Position numbers and translations under genes: made by a program. A stretch of DNA of 64,000 nt from Flavimaribacter sediminis (lineage in GTDB: Bacteria > Pseudomonadota > Alphaproteobacteria > Rhizobiales > Rhizobiaceae), in the NCBI RefSeq assembly GCF_019492055.1, contig NZ_JAICBX010000002.1, forward strand, positions 124,001-188,000, given 5' to 3'. How positions within the stretch are numbered: position 1 is the first letter of the stretch; each line of letters starts with the position of its first letter. Under the pieces are notes generated by a model, which worked only from the letters and a program-made list of their open reading frames with translations, was not told where the DNA came from and ran no database searches. This document shows, piece after piece, positions 1 to 9,222 of the stretch.

Positions 1-1493
1 TGCTTGGCGACCCGGACTTCCATGGCGTCCGCAAGGACGAAATCGAGGTCATCGAGACACACATCTCCCGCATATTCTTGGCGGGCGACCGAGCCTGGAA
101 GGTGAAGCGGGAAGTCGCTTTGCCCTATGTCGATTTCTCGACGCCGGAGCTTCGGTTCGCAGCCTGTAAAAAGGAAATAGAACTCAACTCCAGAACCGCG
201 CCCGAGCTTTACATCGCTGCGCACCGGATTACCGAAGAAGAGAACGGCATGCCGGCGCTGGACGGCGCGGGCAAACTCCTGGACGGCGTCGTCGAGATGA
301 TGCGGTTCGATCAGGACATGCTTCTGGACCGAATGGCGTTGCGCGGCGAACTCACGCCGGGCCTGATCAGCAAGACAGCGCACATGATCGCCGCCTTCCA
401 TGGGGAAGCCGCTATCGACTCCACACGCACGGGCAGCGCGATGATGGCGGGCGTTCTCGATATCAACGAGGCGGGCTTTGGGAGGGGACAGCTTTTCGAC
501 CCGTCCGACATCGCTTCCCTGAACCGGAAATTTCGCGCTGCGCTGGAAAAGCACGCCGCTCTGCTCGACAGGCGGGGTGAGGGCGGGAAGGTCCGCCATT
601 GCCATGGCGATCTTCATTTGAGAAATATCTGCCTGCTCGATGGCGAGCCACGGCTTTTCGATTGCATCGAGTTCAATGAGGACATCGCGACGGTCGATGT
701 GCTCTACGATCTCGCCTTCCTGCTGATGGACCTCTGGCATCGCGGCTTCGGCGATCTGGCGAACCTTGCGGCCAATCGATATATCGACGAGGCGGAAGAC
801 CAGACGGGATTTACGCTTCTGCCATTTTTCATGGCCGTTCGCGCCGCGGTTCGCGCCCATGTCACTGCGACGGCGATCGCGGACAAGGGCGCAGACGACC
901 CGCGCGCCGATGAGGCGATGTCCTATTTCGAACTTGCAGGCCAATTGCTTCAGGACCACCCGCCTCGCCTCGTCACCATCGCCGGCCTGAGCGGTTCGGG
1001 AAAGACGACCGTCGCGGAAAAGCTCGCCTCCCGGGTGGGCGCGCCGCCAGGCGCCCGCATCATCGAAAGCGACCGTATCCGCAAGGCGCTTCACGGCGTA
1101 TCAGCGGAAACACGCCTTCCGGGCGAGGCCTATCGCAGAGAAATTTCCGAGGCGGTTTACCAGGAGATGGCCAGGCGCGCCGGCGTTGTCCTTGGCGAAG
1201 GCGGCGCCGTGGTGAGCGACGGCGTATTCGAACGGCCAGCAGATCGCGCGCGCATGGAAGCGGCGGCCCGCGATTGCGGCGTATCATTCACGGGGTTCTG
1301 GCTGGAGGCGGATGCAGCGATCCTGCGCCGCCGCGTCGAGGCGCGCCACGGCGGTCCCTCCGACGCTTCGACTGACGTTCTGGCGCATCAGCTCGAACGC
1401 GACGTCGATTATTCCGACTGGGTCAGAATCGATGCGGCGCGCGATCTGGATGCGATCGTCGCGGACATTATCGAGCGCCTGACGAGCGCCTGA
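1..1493 (+). CDS. Bifunctional aminoglycoside phosphotransferase-like / P-loop kinase protein, start outside window
   Basis: The frame is already open at base 3 and runs to the TGA at 1491-1493, so at least 496 residues are visible and the start lies before the window. The first half is an APH/choline-kinase-like fold: the catalytic loop HGDLHLRN is at about 603-626 and the Mg-binding DCIEF at about 660. The second half opens with a Walker A motif, GLSGSGKTT (about 984), typical of small-molecule kinases. This two-domain arrangement is known in proteobacteria as the bifunctional aminoglycoside phosphotransferase/ATP-binding family; the true substrate is not known. It converges on the next gene, 47 bp away, and shows no link to the transport clusters. 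Confidence 0.85.
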   Translation, partial: LGDPDFHGVRKDEIEVIETHISRIFLAGDRAWKVKREVALPYVDFSTPELRFAACKKEIELNSRTAPELYIAAHRITEEENGMPALDGAGKLLDGVVEMMRFDQDMLLDRMALRGELTPGLISKTAHMIAAFHGEAAIDSTRTGSAMMAGVLDINEAGFGRGQLFDPSDIASLNRKFRAALEKHAALLDRRGEGGKVRHCHGDLHLRNICLLDGEPRLFDCIEFNEDIATVDVLYDLAFLLMDLWHRGFGDLANLAANRYIDEAEDQTGFTLLPFFMAVRAAVRAHVTATAIADKGADDPRADEAMSYFELAGQLLQDHPPRLVTIAGLSGSGKTTVAEKLASRVGAPPGARIIESDRIRKALHGVSAETRLPGEAYRREISEAVYQEMARRAGVVLGEGGAVVSDGVFERPADRARMEAAARDCGVSFTGFWLEADAAILRRRVEARHGGPSDASTDVLAHQLERDVDYSDWVRIDAARDLDAIVADIIERLTSA

Positions 1494-1540
1494 AAAGCGA
1501 ACGCCGACAGTCGGATTTCGCCGGTTTTGCGATTGAGACG

Positions 1541-2491
1541 TCAACTCTTCCCGGCAAGCGCCAGTCGGATTGCAGCCAGACGCTCTGCGCGCTCGCCGGA
1601 AAGTTGCGCGATATCAGCACCGCCGCTCGTCTCGTTCATTCCGCTGACGAGCAGCTTCTTCGTCTCGTCATCAAGCTTCGGATCGCCCAGGTCAGCCCAT
1701 CGCGCCTCCTGAGCCGGTCCGAGATGGTCGAGATAGGCTGCGAGCCCGCCACGGCCGGCGCCGAGATGGTAGTTCAGAAACGGCCCGGCCGTCGCCCATC
1801 GCAATCCGGGTCCATGAACGATGGCGCGGTCGACATCCTCGACGCTGGCGACGCCCTCGCTTACGATATGCACTGCTTCCCTGAAAAGCGCCGCGGATAG
1901 CCGGTTGGCGATGTGACCCCGCGCGGGAAGACGAATGTGCACGGGCTCCTTGCCAAGCGCGCGGAAAAACCGCCAGGCGAAGTTGATGGCAGGTTTATAG
2001 TCTTCTCCGGCCCCGCCGATCTCGACCAGAGGAATGAGATGCGGCGGATTGTAGGGATGGGCGACAATGATTTGTTCCGGCCTCGCTTGTCCTTCGCCAA
2101 GTTCCCGGGCGGTAAAGGACGTGGTGCTCGACCCTATGACTGCGTCCTGAGCTGCCGATTCGGCGATTTCAGCCAGCACCCGTGATTTGAGCGGCAGCCT
2201 CTCCGGCGCATTCTCCTGAACATAGGCGCATCCGTTCACCGCTTCGCAAAGGCCCGAAAAACACTGCAGCCGGCCGCCGGCGCGACGGGGACCGTCCACC
2301 GCTTCGATTTCGGCGATCGCCGTCTCAATTGCCTGAGGCAGTCCGGCGAGCACATCCTGATCGGGATCATGGGCATGGACAAGGTGCCCGCGGTGGACAA
2401 ACAACGCGGCCCATCCAAGTCCGATGAGCCCTGCGCCGACGATGCCGACCGGATGCGCGCCCGGTGTTTCGATAAGGTGATGGTCGGTCAT
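1541..2491 (-). CDS. 3-hydroxyacyl-CoA dehydrogenase family protein (L-gulonate/carnitine dehydrogenase-like)
   Basis: A 316-residue NAD-dependent dehydrogenase. The N-terminal Rossmann motif is GAGLIGLGW, followed by an acidic HDPD end of beta-2. The motif AHPYNPPHLIPLVEI holds the catalytic His and is typical of the lambda-crystallin/L-gulonate 3-dehydrogenase and L-carnitine dehydrogenase branch, which oxidises free hydroxy acids rather than CoA esters. ATG 2491 is preferred over ATG 2500 because AAGGA lies 8 nt upstream. It is divergent from the ThDP enzyme gene and may share its control region. The substrate is inferred only to be a 3-hydroxy acid. Confidence 0.82.
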   Translation of the reverse strand: MTDHHLIETPGAHPVGIVGAGLIGLGWAALFVHRGHLVHAHDPDQDVLAGLPQAIETAIAEIEAVDGPRRAGGRLQCFSGLCEAVNGCAYVQENAPERLPLKSRVLAEIAESAAQDAVIGSSTTSFTARELGEGQARPEQIIVAHPYNPPHLIPLVEIGGAGEDYKPAINFAWRFFRALGKEPVHIRLPARGHIANRLSAALFREAVHIVSEGVASVEDVDRAIVHGPGLRWATAGPFLNYHLGAGRGGLAAYLDHLGPAQEARWADLGDPKLDDETKKLLVSGMNETSGGADIAQLSGERAERLAAIRLALAGKS

Positions 2492-2756
2492 GTCGTACAT
2501 CCTTGCGTCGAATCGGAATCGATAGAACGAGTGAAGCGGCTGCGGCGATCGGCGATCGCGGATTTAACATGTTTCTGCAACAACGCCGACCTTTGTTCCC
2601 TGCCCGCCAAGCAAACTTGACGCCTGCCCCGGAACACTGCTTCAAGAATCAGGCGCATGATGAGCTTCACGGAGACGGACAATCATCGCCATACCGAATT
2701 TGTCCCCGCTTCCCGAACGACCGGGCGGCGCAGGGATCAGCAAGAGGACCCGATTG

Positions 2757-4457
2757 ATGGATCGCACGAATACCGGTCAGACCGAATCCCGCGCCGGGGG
2801 AGAGATACTGGTCGATGGATTGCTGGCTCAGGGCGCGGATACGATTTTCGGCGTTCCCGGCGAGAGCTTCCTTGCAGTCCTCGACGCCATTCACGATCGC
2901 TCCGACCGGATCCGATTCATCAACTGCCGGCAGGAGGGCGGCGCCGCGTTCATGGCCGACGCCTATGCAAAGATGACGGGTAAACCCGGGCTGTGTCTCG
3001 TCACACGGGGTCCGGGCGCCTGCAACGCCAGCATCGGCGTGCACACCGCATGGCAGGATTCCACGCCGATGGTGGTCATGATCGGGCAGATCCCGCACGA
3101 TCACAAGGAGCGCGAGGCCTTTCAGGAGGTCGAGTACAAATACATGTTCGAACCCTTCGCGAAGTGGATCTGCGAAGTCGACAGCCCGGAGCGGCTGCCG
3201 GAACATCTGAGCCACGCCTTTCACCTGGCGCAGGCCGGGCGTCCCGGCCCGGTCGTGCTGGTTCTGCCGGAAGACGTTTTGTCAGGGCATGCGGTCACCG
3301 GGGATCTGCCGGCGGCGATCGTTGCTCGTCCGGCGCCGCGCGAGGATGAGCTTGACCGGATTTGCGCCGCGCTGGACGAAGCAGAGCGTCCGCTTTGCAT
3401 CCTGGGCGGCCCCGGCTGGACGAAAGAAGCCAAACAGTCCTTCGAGAGTTTCGCCGAAGATTACGGCTTGCCCGTTGTGAGCTCGCTTCGATGCCAGGAC
3501 TATTTCGACAATGCTCATCCCTGCTATGTCGGCGACTTCGGCATCTCCGCCAACGCGGATGTCGTGGCGCGGGTGCGCGACGCCGATCTGTTGCTGGTGA
3601 TCGGCGCCCGGCTGGGCGATATGACCACGCAAGGCTACACCGCGCCGAAACCGCCCCGCGCGAATCAGTTTCTCATCCATGTGCATCCCGACGCGAACGA
3701 ATTCGGGCGGGTCTATTACGCGGATCTTCCCGTGGTGGCGAACACGTCCGCATTTGCGCAATGCCTGTCCGGTCGCAAAGCTGCGCCGACGCAAGACCGT
3801 CTCGACTGGATCCGCAGCGGGCGGGAGAGCTACGAAGCGCTTCTCACGCCGCCGAAGCAGCCCGGCTCCCTCGACATGGGTCTGGTCATTGATGCGCTGC
3901 GGAAACGCCTTCCGGACGATGCGATCATCACCAATGGCGCCGGCAACTACGCCACGTGGATACACAAATTCATGCAGTTTCGGCGTTTTCGTTCGCAACT
4001 CGCGCCCACGAGCGGCGCGATGGGATACGGCATTCCGGCGGCGGCCGCCGCCAAGATCGCCGAGCCGGCGCGCAAGGTCGTCAGCTTTGCCGGCGACGGC
4101 TGTTTTCAGATGAACGGCCAGGAACTCGGCGTCATGATGCAATACGGCCTCGATCCCCTGATCATTGTCGTCAACAATTCGATTTACGGGACGATACGCA
4201 TGCATCAGGAGCGGGAATACCCCGAACACGTTTACGGAACGAACCTGACGAACCCGGATTTCACCGCCCTGGCGGCGGCGTACGGGTTTCATTCCGAGGT
4301 GCTGGCGCGCAGCGAAGACATCGACGCGGTTCTCGATCGCGCGATGGCGGCCAAAGGCGCGGCCCTGATCGAATGCCGGATCGATCCCGAGGGAATTTCG
4401 CCGCGCATGACCATCAGTTCCCTGCGAAAGATGGCGCTGGAACGCCAGGGTCGGTAA
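2757..4457 (+). CDS. ThDP-dependent enzyme, acetolactate synthase large-subunit-like
   Basis: A 566-residue three-domain ThDP enzyme. The N-terminal domain has FGVPGESF and the Glu-bearing NCRQEGGAAFMA that activates the cofactor; the central domain follows; the C-terminal domain carries GDGCFQMN...VNN, which binds ThDP and Mg2+. ATG 2757 is chosen because AGAGGA precedes it; the open frame extends further up without a good start. No small regulatory ilvN-like subunit is adjacent, so this is probably a catabolic C-C lyase/ligase rather than biosynthetic acetolactate synthase. It does not carry the features of sulfoacetaldehyde acetyltransferase as far as I can judge. It lies 43 bp upstream of an IclR gene and the TRAP 1 operon, and probably acts on the same substrate. 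Confidence 0.83.
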   Translation: MDRTNTGQTESRAGGEILVDGLLAQGADTIFGVPGESFLAVLDAIHDRSDRIRFINCRQEGGAAFMADAYAKMTGKPGLCLVTRGPGACNASIGVHTAWQDSTPMVVMIGQIPHDHKEREAFQEVEYKYMFEPFAKWICEVDSPERLPEHLSHAFHLAQAGRPGPVVLVLPEDVLSGHAVTGDLPAAIVARPAPREDELDRICAALDEAERPLCILGGPGWTKEAKQSFESFAEDYGLPVVSSLRCQDYFDNAHPCYVGDFGISANADVVARVRDADLLLVIGARLGDMTTQGYTAPKPPRANQFLIHVHPDANEFGRVYYADLPVVANTSAFAQCLSGRKAAPTQDRLDWIRSGRESYEALLTPPKQPGSLDMGLVIDALRKRLPDDAIITNGAGNYATWIHKFMQFRRFRSQLAPTSGAMGYGIPAAAAAKIAEPARKVVSFAGDGCFQMNGQELGVMMQYGLDPLIIVVNNSIYGTIRMHQEREYPEHVYGTNLTNPDFTALAAAYGFHSEVLARSEDIDAVLDRAMAAKGAALIECRIDPEGISPRMTISSLRKMALERQGR

Positions 4458-4500
4458 AGCAGGAAAGCGTATCGGGGCGGGACAGGCGGAGAAAGAGACA

Positions 4501-5319
4501 TTGAGCATAGCAGCAATAGACCGGTGCCTCACGATCCTCGAGGCGCTTGCCGGCCAAAGGGAACCGGTGGAACTGACCGATCTGGCGGCGCGACTCGGCA
4601 TGCCGGCGAGCACTGTTCACCGGACGCTGACGACGCTGGCGGACCGGGGATGGGTTACGCAGCCCTCGGATACGCAACGCTATTCGCTGTCGCTGCGAAT
4701 GAGCACACTGGCTTTCCGCAACCTCGACGCCCGCGCCGTGCCGGATGTCGTGCAGACCCTGCTCGACAAACTCGCCCACGAAACACGCGAATATTGCCGC
4801 GTTGCGATTGTCGAAGGCGAGGACCTTGTCTGGGTGGCGCGCGCGCAAGGCGCCGTATCAGGTCTTCGCTACGATCCTGATATGGGGCAGGAAATTGTCC
4901 TGCACGCCACGGCGAACGGCAAGGCCTGGCTCGCCACGCTGTCGGACGAGGACGCCGTCCGGATTGTGTCGGCGCGGGGTTTCAAGACGCATCGCCCCCT
5001 TGGACCGAACAGCGCGACCAGCGCAGAAGAACTGCTCGAACGTCTGGCGGAAACACGCGCGCGCGGCTTCGCCATCTCGAATGAAGAGGCGGAGGCCGGA
5101 GCTTCGGCCGTGGCGGTTCCCTTCTATCGCAGCCCGCAGGAAGGAGCTCCGATAGCCGGCACCTTGAGCGTCGCCGGACCGTCCATGCGGATCACGCCGG
5201 ATAGCTACGAGGAACTTGCAGATATCCTGCGCCGCGCCGCGATGGAAATATCGGAGATCTGGTCGATCCGCAGCCGGCAGAAAGACTATCAGTGGATCGG
5301 CGCCTCCGCGGCGCGATAA
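4501..5319 (+). CDS. IclR-family transcriptional regulator (first of three)
   Basis: 272 residues starting at TTG 4501, with GGAG-rich sequence just upstream. Residues about 1-60 form the winged helix-turn-helix (recognition helix around PASTVHRTLTTL); the rest is the IclR effector-binding domain, including EEAEAGASAVAVPF near residue 200. IclR proteins bind small carboxylates and act at palindromes. The gene sits immediately before the TRAP 1 operon, whose promoter carries the palindrome at 5431-5446, so it is a natural candidate to regulate it. The other two IclR genes in this region (from 8353 and 11011) are equally possible. Confidence 0.9.
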   Translation: MSIAAIDRCLTILEALAGQREPVELTDLAARLGMPASTVHRTLTTLADRGWVTQPSDTQRYSLSLRMSTLAFRNLDARAVPDVVQTLLDKLAHETREYCRVAIVEGEDLVWVARAQGAVSGLRYDPDMGQEIVLHATANGKAWLATLSDEDAVRIVSARGFKTHRPLGPNSATSAEELLERLAETRARGFAISNEEAEAGASAVAVPFYRSPQEGAPIAGTLSVAGPSMRITPDSYEELADILRRAAMEISEIWSIRSRQKDYQWIGASAAR

Positions 5320-5430
5320 TTCTGGACCGGATCACCCTGTCATTTCTCGCTGACAAGCCTGTCACGCGGTCGCGCCGGCAATGGCCGACCGTCGCTGCTT
5401 GCTCCAATTGACAACAACACATTCAAAAGT

Positions 5431-5446
5431 TAGAACGTGTGTTCCA
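5431..5446. promoter_or_regulatory. Candidate IclR-type operator upstream of TRAP 1
   Basis: TAGAACGTGTGTTCCA lies 28 bp before the TTG of dctP1 and matches the site at 10694-10709 in 14 of 16 positions; only the two central-left bases differ. The arms GAAC/GTTC form a palindrome of the kind bound by IclR-family dimers. That it is an operator is inferred from its placement and recurrence. Confidence 0.55.
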
Positions 5447-5473
5447 TTTGAAATAACTGTTCGGGAGGAACCG

Positions 5474-6493
5474 TTGCGAAAACTATCTCACATAATTGGC
5501 GTTACACTGGCCGTTTCGATGGCTGTCGGCACAGCAGCCGCGGAGCCCGTCGTTCTCAAATGGGCGGGTCCGGCGCCGGCCGACGATTCTCAAGTCCTGG
5601 CGATCGAGCTGATGGGCGAGTATCTCGAGCGCACGGCGCCCGGCGAATTCGAAATCGAAGTCTATCCCGCCGGCACGCTGGTCAAGCAGTCCGGCGTGTT
5701 GCCGTCCCTGCAGACCGGGGCTATTCAGCTCGCCTATGTCAATGCCTTCGACGTCGGATCACAGCTTCCCGAATACGGTCCGCTTACCGCGGCCTATTCC
5801 GTCCGCGACCCGCTGCACATGTGCTCGGTGCTGAACGGAGAGATCGGGGCTGAATTCGGCCAGGCGCTGGAAGAAAAAGTCGGCCTGGTTCCGCTTGGAG
5901 CTACGCTTTTCGGCATGCGCCATGTCGGTCTGCGCGAGGCCGCAGACGTCGACACGCCGGAAGACCTGTCCGGCGTCAAGCAGAGGGAGCCGGCTTCGGA
6001 AGCCTGGCAGATGCAGGGCCGATCGCTGGGCGCCAATCCCACGCCGATGGCGCTTGGCGAACTCTTCCTCGGACTGCAGACCGGCGCCGTCGACGCGCAC
6101 AGCCTGCCGATACCCTCGAGCTACCGCCTCAAGCTGCACGAGGTTACGGATCAGATCGTGCTGACCAACCACTACGTCAACCACCTTATCCTGGTCGTCG
6201 GAAAACCGACGTGGGACCAGCTCGACGATCGTCAGAAAACGCTGCTGCGCGAAGCAGCCGACGTTGCGCGAATCTACAACGATCGCAAGAAGGTGCGCGA
6301 CGAAACCGAACTCCGGGCCGTCTTCGAGGAAGCCGGCGTCACTTTCACGGAACCCGACATCGAAGCATTTCGCGCGTACGCGGCGAAAGTCTACGCGGAG
6401 TCCGATTTTGCAAAGAACTGGCAGGAAGGCCTTGCGGAACGCATCGCCGCCACGCCATCGGACAACCCCGCCTGTTTCCATTTGATGCCCTGA
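5474..6493 (+). CDS. dctP: TRAP transporter solute-binding protein DctP (importer 1)
   Basis: 339 residues. TTG 5474 is chosen because GGGAGGAA sits 4 nt upstream and the protein then starts with a clean signal peptide (MRKLSHIIGVTLAVSMAVG...AAA). After cleavage it would bind a carboxylate in the periplasm and hand it to the DctQM membrane pair. The DctP fold is recognisable from YPAGTLVKQSGVLPSLQTGA and the conserved arginine region GVKQRE, where the Arg normally contacts the ligand carboxylate. The Gln before the Arg is unusual, since an Ile is more common. It is the first gene of dctPQM, between two IclR genes. The ligand cannot be read from sequence; the adjacent sulfatase suggests a sulfated acid. 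Confidence 0.88.
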   Translation: MRKLSHIIGVTLAVSMAVGTAAAEPVVLKWAGPAPADDSQVLAIELMGEYLERTAPGEFEIEVYPAGTLVKQSGVLPSLQTGAIQLAYVNAFDVGSQLPEYGPLTAAYSVRDPLHMCSVLNGEIGAEFGQALEEKVGLVPLGATLFGMRHVGLREAADVDTPEDLSGVKQREPASEAWQMQGRSLGANPTPMALGELFLGLQTGAVDAHSLPIPSSYRLKLHEVTDQIVLTNHYVNHLILVVGKPTWDQLDDRQKTLLREAADVARIYNDRKKVRDETELRAVFEEAGVTFTEPDIEAFRAYAAKVYAESDFAKNWQEGLAERIAATPSDNPACFHLMP

Positions 6494-6504
6494 TCGCCAT
6501 TCGG

Positions 6505-6527
6505 GAGGCCCCGGCCGCCGGGGCTTC
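6505..6527 (+). promoter_or_regulatory. Stem-loop between dctP1 and dctQ1
   Basis: Arms GAGGCCCCGG and CCGGGGCTTC (one G-U pair) with a 3-nt loop lie 11 bp after the dctP stop codon. No T-run follows, so a processing or attenuation hairpin within the operon is likelier than a full terminator. Confidence 0.5.
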
Positions 6528-6550
6528 CGTCCAGTTCAGATATCCCGGTA

Positions 6551-7024
6551 ATGACAGTTCTTCGCCATTTTGCTCAGGCAATATCGATAATCTTCTTCCT
6601 GACCACGTTCCTGGCCGTTCTGGGGCAGGCTTCCTTTCGCTATCTTTTCAACATGCCGGTCGGCTGGGCCGTTGAAGTTGCAATCAACTCGTTTCTCATC
6701 GGCTCGTGGTGGACAATCTGCTGGCAGGTGGCGCTGCGGGAACACGTGACCTTCGACGTCGTCTACGAAATCTTGCCAGAACGCGGTCGCGCGCTGTGCC
6801 GGTGCGTCGGCGGCTTGATCACCGGCGCGTTGCTGCTGGCCGCCGTGCCGGGCTCGCTGAAATATGTCGAAGTCATGAACCGCATCACGACCGGCGTCCT
6901 CAAACTTCCCCTGTCATGGGTCTATTGGATCTTCACGCTGTTTCTCGTCGTCCTTGCGCTGCGCTTCATCCTTGACGCGGTTCGCGCAATCGCGTCGCTA
7001 ACCACTGCGGAGCGAAGCGCATGA
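6551..7024 (+). CDS. dctQ: TRAP transporter small permease DctQ (importer 1)
   Basis: 157 residues with four hydrophobic segments, the usual size and topology of the DctQ subunit, which bridges the binding protein and the large permease. Segment one begins near FAQAISIIFFLTTFLAVLG, and the typical WxxE-like stretch VGWAVEVAINSF follows. The stop codon overlaps the start of dctM by 4 nt (ATGA), indicating translational coupling. Start ATG 6551 is the only reasonable one; the Shine-Dalgarno is weak, and the stem-loop at 6505-6527 lies just upstream and may influence its translation. Confidence 0.85.
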   Translation: MTVLRHFAQAISIIFFLTTFLAVLGQASFRYLFNMPVGWAVEVAINSFLIGSWWTICWQVALREHVTFDVVYEILPERGRALCRCVGGLITGALLLAAVPGSLKYVEVMNRITTGVLKLPLSWVYWIFTLFLVVLALRFILDAVRAIASLTTAERSA

Positions 7025-8310
7025 GCACCGAGTTTCTGATCATGGCCGCGCTGCTGATCGGTTCGGCGATTATCGGCGTTCCCATCGGCATAGCGTTGAT
7101 CTCAAGCTCCATCGCCTATCTGTGGATGCGCGGACTGCCCTTGACGATGGCGACGGACGCGATCATGCAGGGTTTTTCGTCAAACTACATATTCCTGGCG
7201 ATCCCGCTTTTCATCTTCGCCGCCCGGGTGATGAACGCCGGCACCATTACCGACCGGATGCTCGCTTTCGCCATGGGCGCGGTTGGCCACGCGCGCGGCG
7301 GACTGGCGCAGGTCAACGTCCTCACCAGCCTGATATTTTCCGGCATGAGCGGCAGCGCGACGGCCGACGCCGCCGGCATCGGCAGTGTCCTCGTCAGGAT
7401 GATGCGCGCGAAAAACCGTTACCCCGATGGCTTTGCCGGGGCGATCACGGCCGCCTCGTCCGTCATCGGTCCAATCTTCCCGCCGTCGATTCCGATGATT
7501 TTCTACGCGATTTCCGCGAACGCCTCGGTGGGCGGTCTTTTTCTCGGCGGCGTCCTTCCGGCCATTCTCATCGCGCTGGCGCTGATGGCGGCAAGCTACT
7601 GGATTTCAGTTCGGCGCGGCTTTCCGACGGAAGAACGCATACCCCCGCGCAAGGTCTTGTCGCTGTTCCGCTCGGCTGCGCTGCCCTTGCTGACGCCGGT
7701 GATACTTCTCGCCGGCATTTACTCCGGCGCCATGACGCCCACGGAAGCCGCAGCCGCAGCGGCTTTCTACGCCATGTGTATTTCGGTGTTCATCTACCGG
7801 ACCGTCGGCCTTCGCGGCTTCATCGACATTCTCGTCGAGAGCTCCGAAAAATCCGCCGTCGTCGTCATGATTATAGCCGGCGCGTTTCTGTTCAGCAGCG
7901 TTATAGCCATCGAGCGGCTTCCCAACGCCCTCGCGCAATGGGTCGATTCCTGGAACATGGCGCCCACCGCATTCTTCCTGCTAGTCAACGCCGTGTTTCT
8001 CGTGCTCGGCATGCTGCTTCCCGCCGCCACCATTCTGCTGGTCATCGTGCCGGTCATCGTTCCGGCCGCTCTCGGCCTTGGAATAGATCCGATTCATTTC
8101 GGCGTGGTGATCGTCATTAACACGATGATCGGCCTGGTAACGCCGCCCTACGGAGTCCTCATCTTTGTGGTGTCGGCCGTCAACAGGATCAACGCCTGGT
8201 CAATCATCAGGGAGATCGTACCCTTTATTCTTGTGCTCGTCGCGAGCCTTGTTCTTCTTGTGCTTGTGCCGGAATTCGTGATGTTATTGCCGCGTCAGTT
8301 CGGATATTAA
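7021..8310 (+). CDS. dctM: TRAP transporter large permease DctM (importer 1)
   Basis: 429 residues, almost entirely hydrophobic, of the size expected for the sodium-coupled transport subunit. Family signatures include NVLTSLIFSGMSGSATADAAG in the first half, the SSVIGPIFPPSIPMI loop, and the inverted-repeat counterpart NTMIGLVTPPYGVLIF near the C-terminus. Its start overlaps dctQ by 4 nt. Together with dctP and dctQ it makes a complete tripartite importer. Confidence 0.93.
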   Translation: MSTEFLIMAALLIGSAIIGVPIGIALISSSIAYLWMRGLPLTMATDAIMQGFSSNYIFLAIPLFIFAARVMNAGTITDRMLAFAMGAVGHARGGLAQVNVLTSLIFSGMSGSATADAAGIGSVLVRMMRAKNRYPDGFAGAITAASSVIGPIFPPSIPMIFYAISANASVGGLFLGGVLPAILIALALMAASYWISVRRGFPTEERIPPRKVLSLFRSAALPLLTPVILLAGIYSGAMTPTEAAAAAAFYAMCISVFIYRTVGLRGFIDILVESSEKSAVVVMIIAGAFLFSSVIAIERLPNALAQWVDSWNMAPTAFFLLVNAVFLVLGMLLPAATILLVIVPVIVPAALGLGIDPIHFGVVIVINTMIGLVTPPYGVLIFVVSAVNRINAWSIIREIVPFILVLVASLVLLVLVPEFVMLLPRQFGY

Positions 8311-8352
8311 TCTCGCTTCGGGACGCACCTGCAAAGGACGGAGACAGATCGG

Positions 8353-9219
8353 TTGTCACAAATAGAACGCTGCCTGGAAATTCTGGAATCTCTGCACGGC
8401 CAGCCCGCCGGCATTCCGCTCAGCCATCTGAGCGAACAGCTCGGCATGCCGAAAAGCGCCGTTCACCGGCTGTTGGCGACACTGAAAGACAATGGATACG
8501 TGGAGCAGATCGAGGAAAGCGGCATCTACCGGGCGACCCTCAAACTCTCGCTGATCGGCGCCAAGTATTTCTCGACAACGGATCTGCGCGGATTCCTTGA
8601 GCCTGTCATCGGCGCGCTCAGTCAGAAGACCCGGGAACTCAGCCGCATGTCGATGCTTGTCGGCGATGAATTGCTCTGGGTTCTGTCGAGCCAGGGAGGC
8701 AACCATATCCTGCGCTATGACGGGCATTCCGGACGCAAGGTGGTGCCGCATATCACGGCGACGGGCCGCGTGTGGCTCGCATCGATGAGCGACGAGGACG
8801 CTGTCGCTACCGCGATAGGCGCCGGGCTCGGCAAACCCGAATTGAAGCGCCCCGGCACCAGGGGCGTGGACACGGTGCAGGCGCTGCTTAAGGAACTCGA
8901 GCGTACGCGCAAACAGGGCTACGGGCTGGTGGAGCAGGAAGCGGAAGCCGGCGTGTCTTCGATAGCCTGTCCGATTTATGACCAGGAAGACGAGACCCGG
9001 TTCCTGGGCACTGTTTCCGTGGCAGGCCCGAGCGTGCGGATGACGCGCAAGACGATGGAAGCCATGCTGCCGGACGTGCGGGAAACCGCGCAGCAATTGT
9101 CGACGGTTCTTTTCCGCTATCGGGTATTTTGCGGAAGCCTTTCCGACCCTTCCATCGGCGTGCTGACCGTCAATGGCGGCGAGCCGGACAATGCCCGGCG
9201 CGCCGGGTTGCGTGTCTGA
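8353..9219 (+). CDS. IclR-family transcriptional regulator (second of three)
   Basis: 288 residues from TTG 8353. The winged helix is at residues about 1-60 with recognition helix around MPKSAVHRLLATL; the effector domain contains QEAEAGVSSIACPI. It resembles the first IclR protein in domain order but has a longer C-terminal tail (about 20 residues ending RRAGLRV). It follows dctM by 42 bp on the same strand, so it may be co-transcribed with the transporter and give feedback. It converges with the sulfatase gene, with only 3 bp between stop codons. Confidence 0.9.
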   Translation: MSQIERCLEILESLHGQPAGIPLSHLSEQLGMPKSAVHRLLATLKDNGYVEQIEESGIYRATLKLSLIGAKYFSTTDLRGFLEPVIGALSQKTRELSRMSMLVGDELLWVLSSQGGNHILRYDGHSGRKVVPHITATGRVWLASMSDEDAVATAIGAGLGKPELKRPGTRGVDTVQALLKELERTRKQGYGLVEQEAEAGVSSIACPIYDQEDETRFLGTVSVAGPSVRMTRKTMEAMLPDVRETAQQLSTVLFRYRVFCGSLSDPSIGVLTVNGGEPDNARRAGLRV

Positions 9220-9222
9220 AAA

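Noticed and set aside
2757-4457. Sulfoacetaldehyde acetyltransferase, which would fit a sulfonate pathway
   Set aside because: The N-terminal and cofactor regions read as a general acetolactate-synthase-like enzyme and the typical Xsc opening is absent.
3282-4613. A 443-codon minus-strand open frame opposite the ThDP enzyme gene
   Set aside because: Shadow of a gene with intact cofactor motifs; Arg-rich and crosses into the IclR gene.
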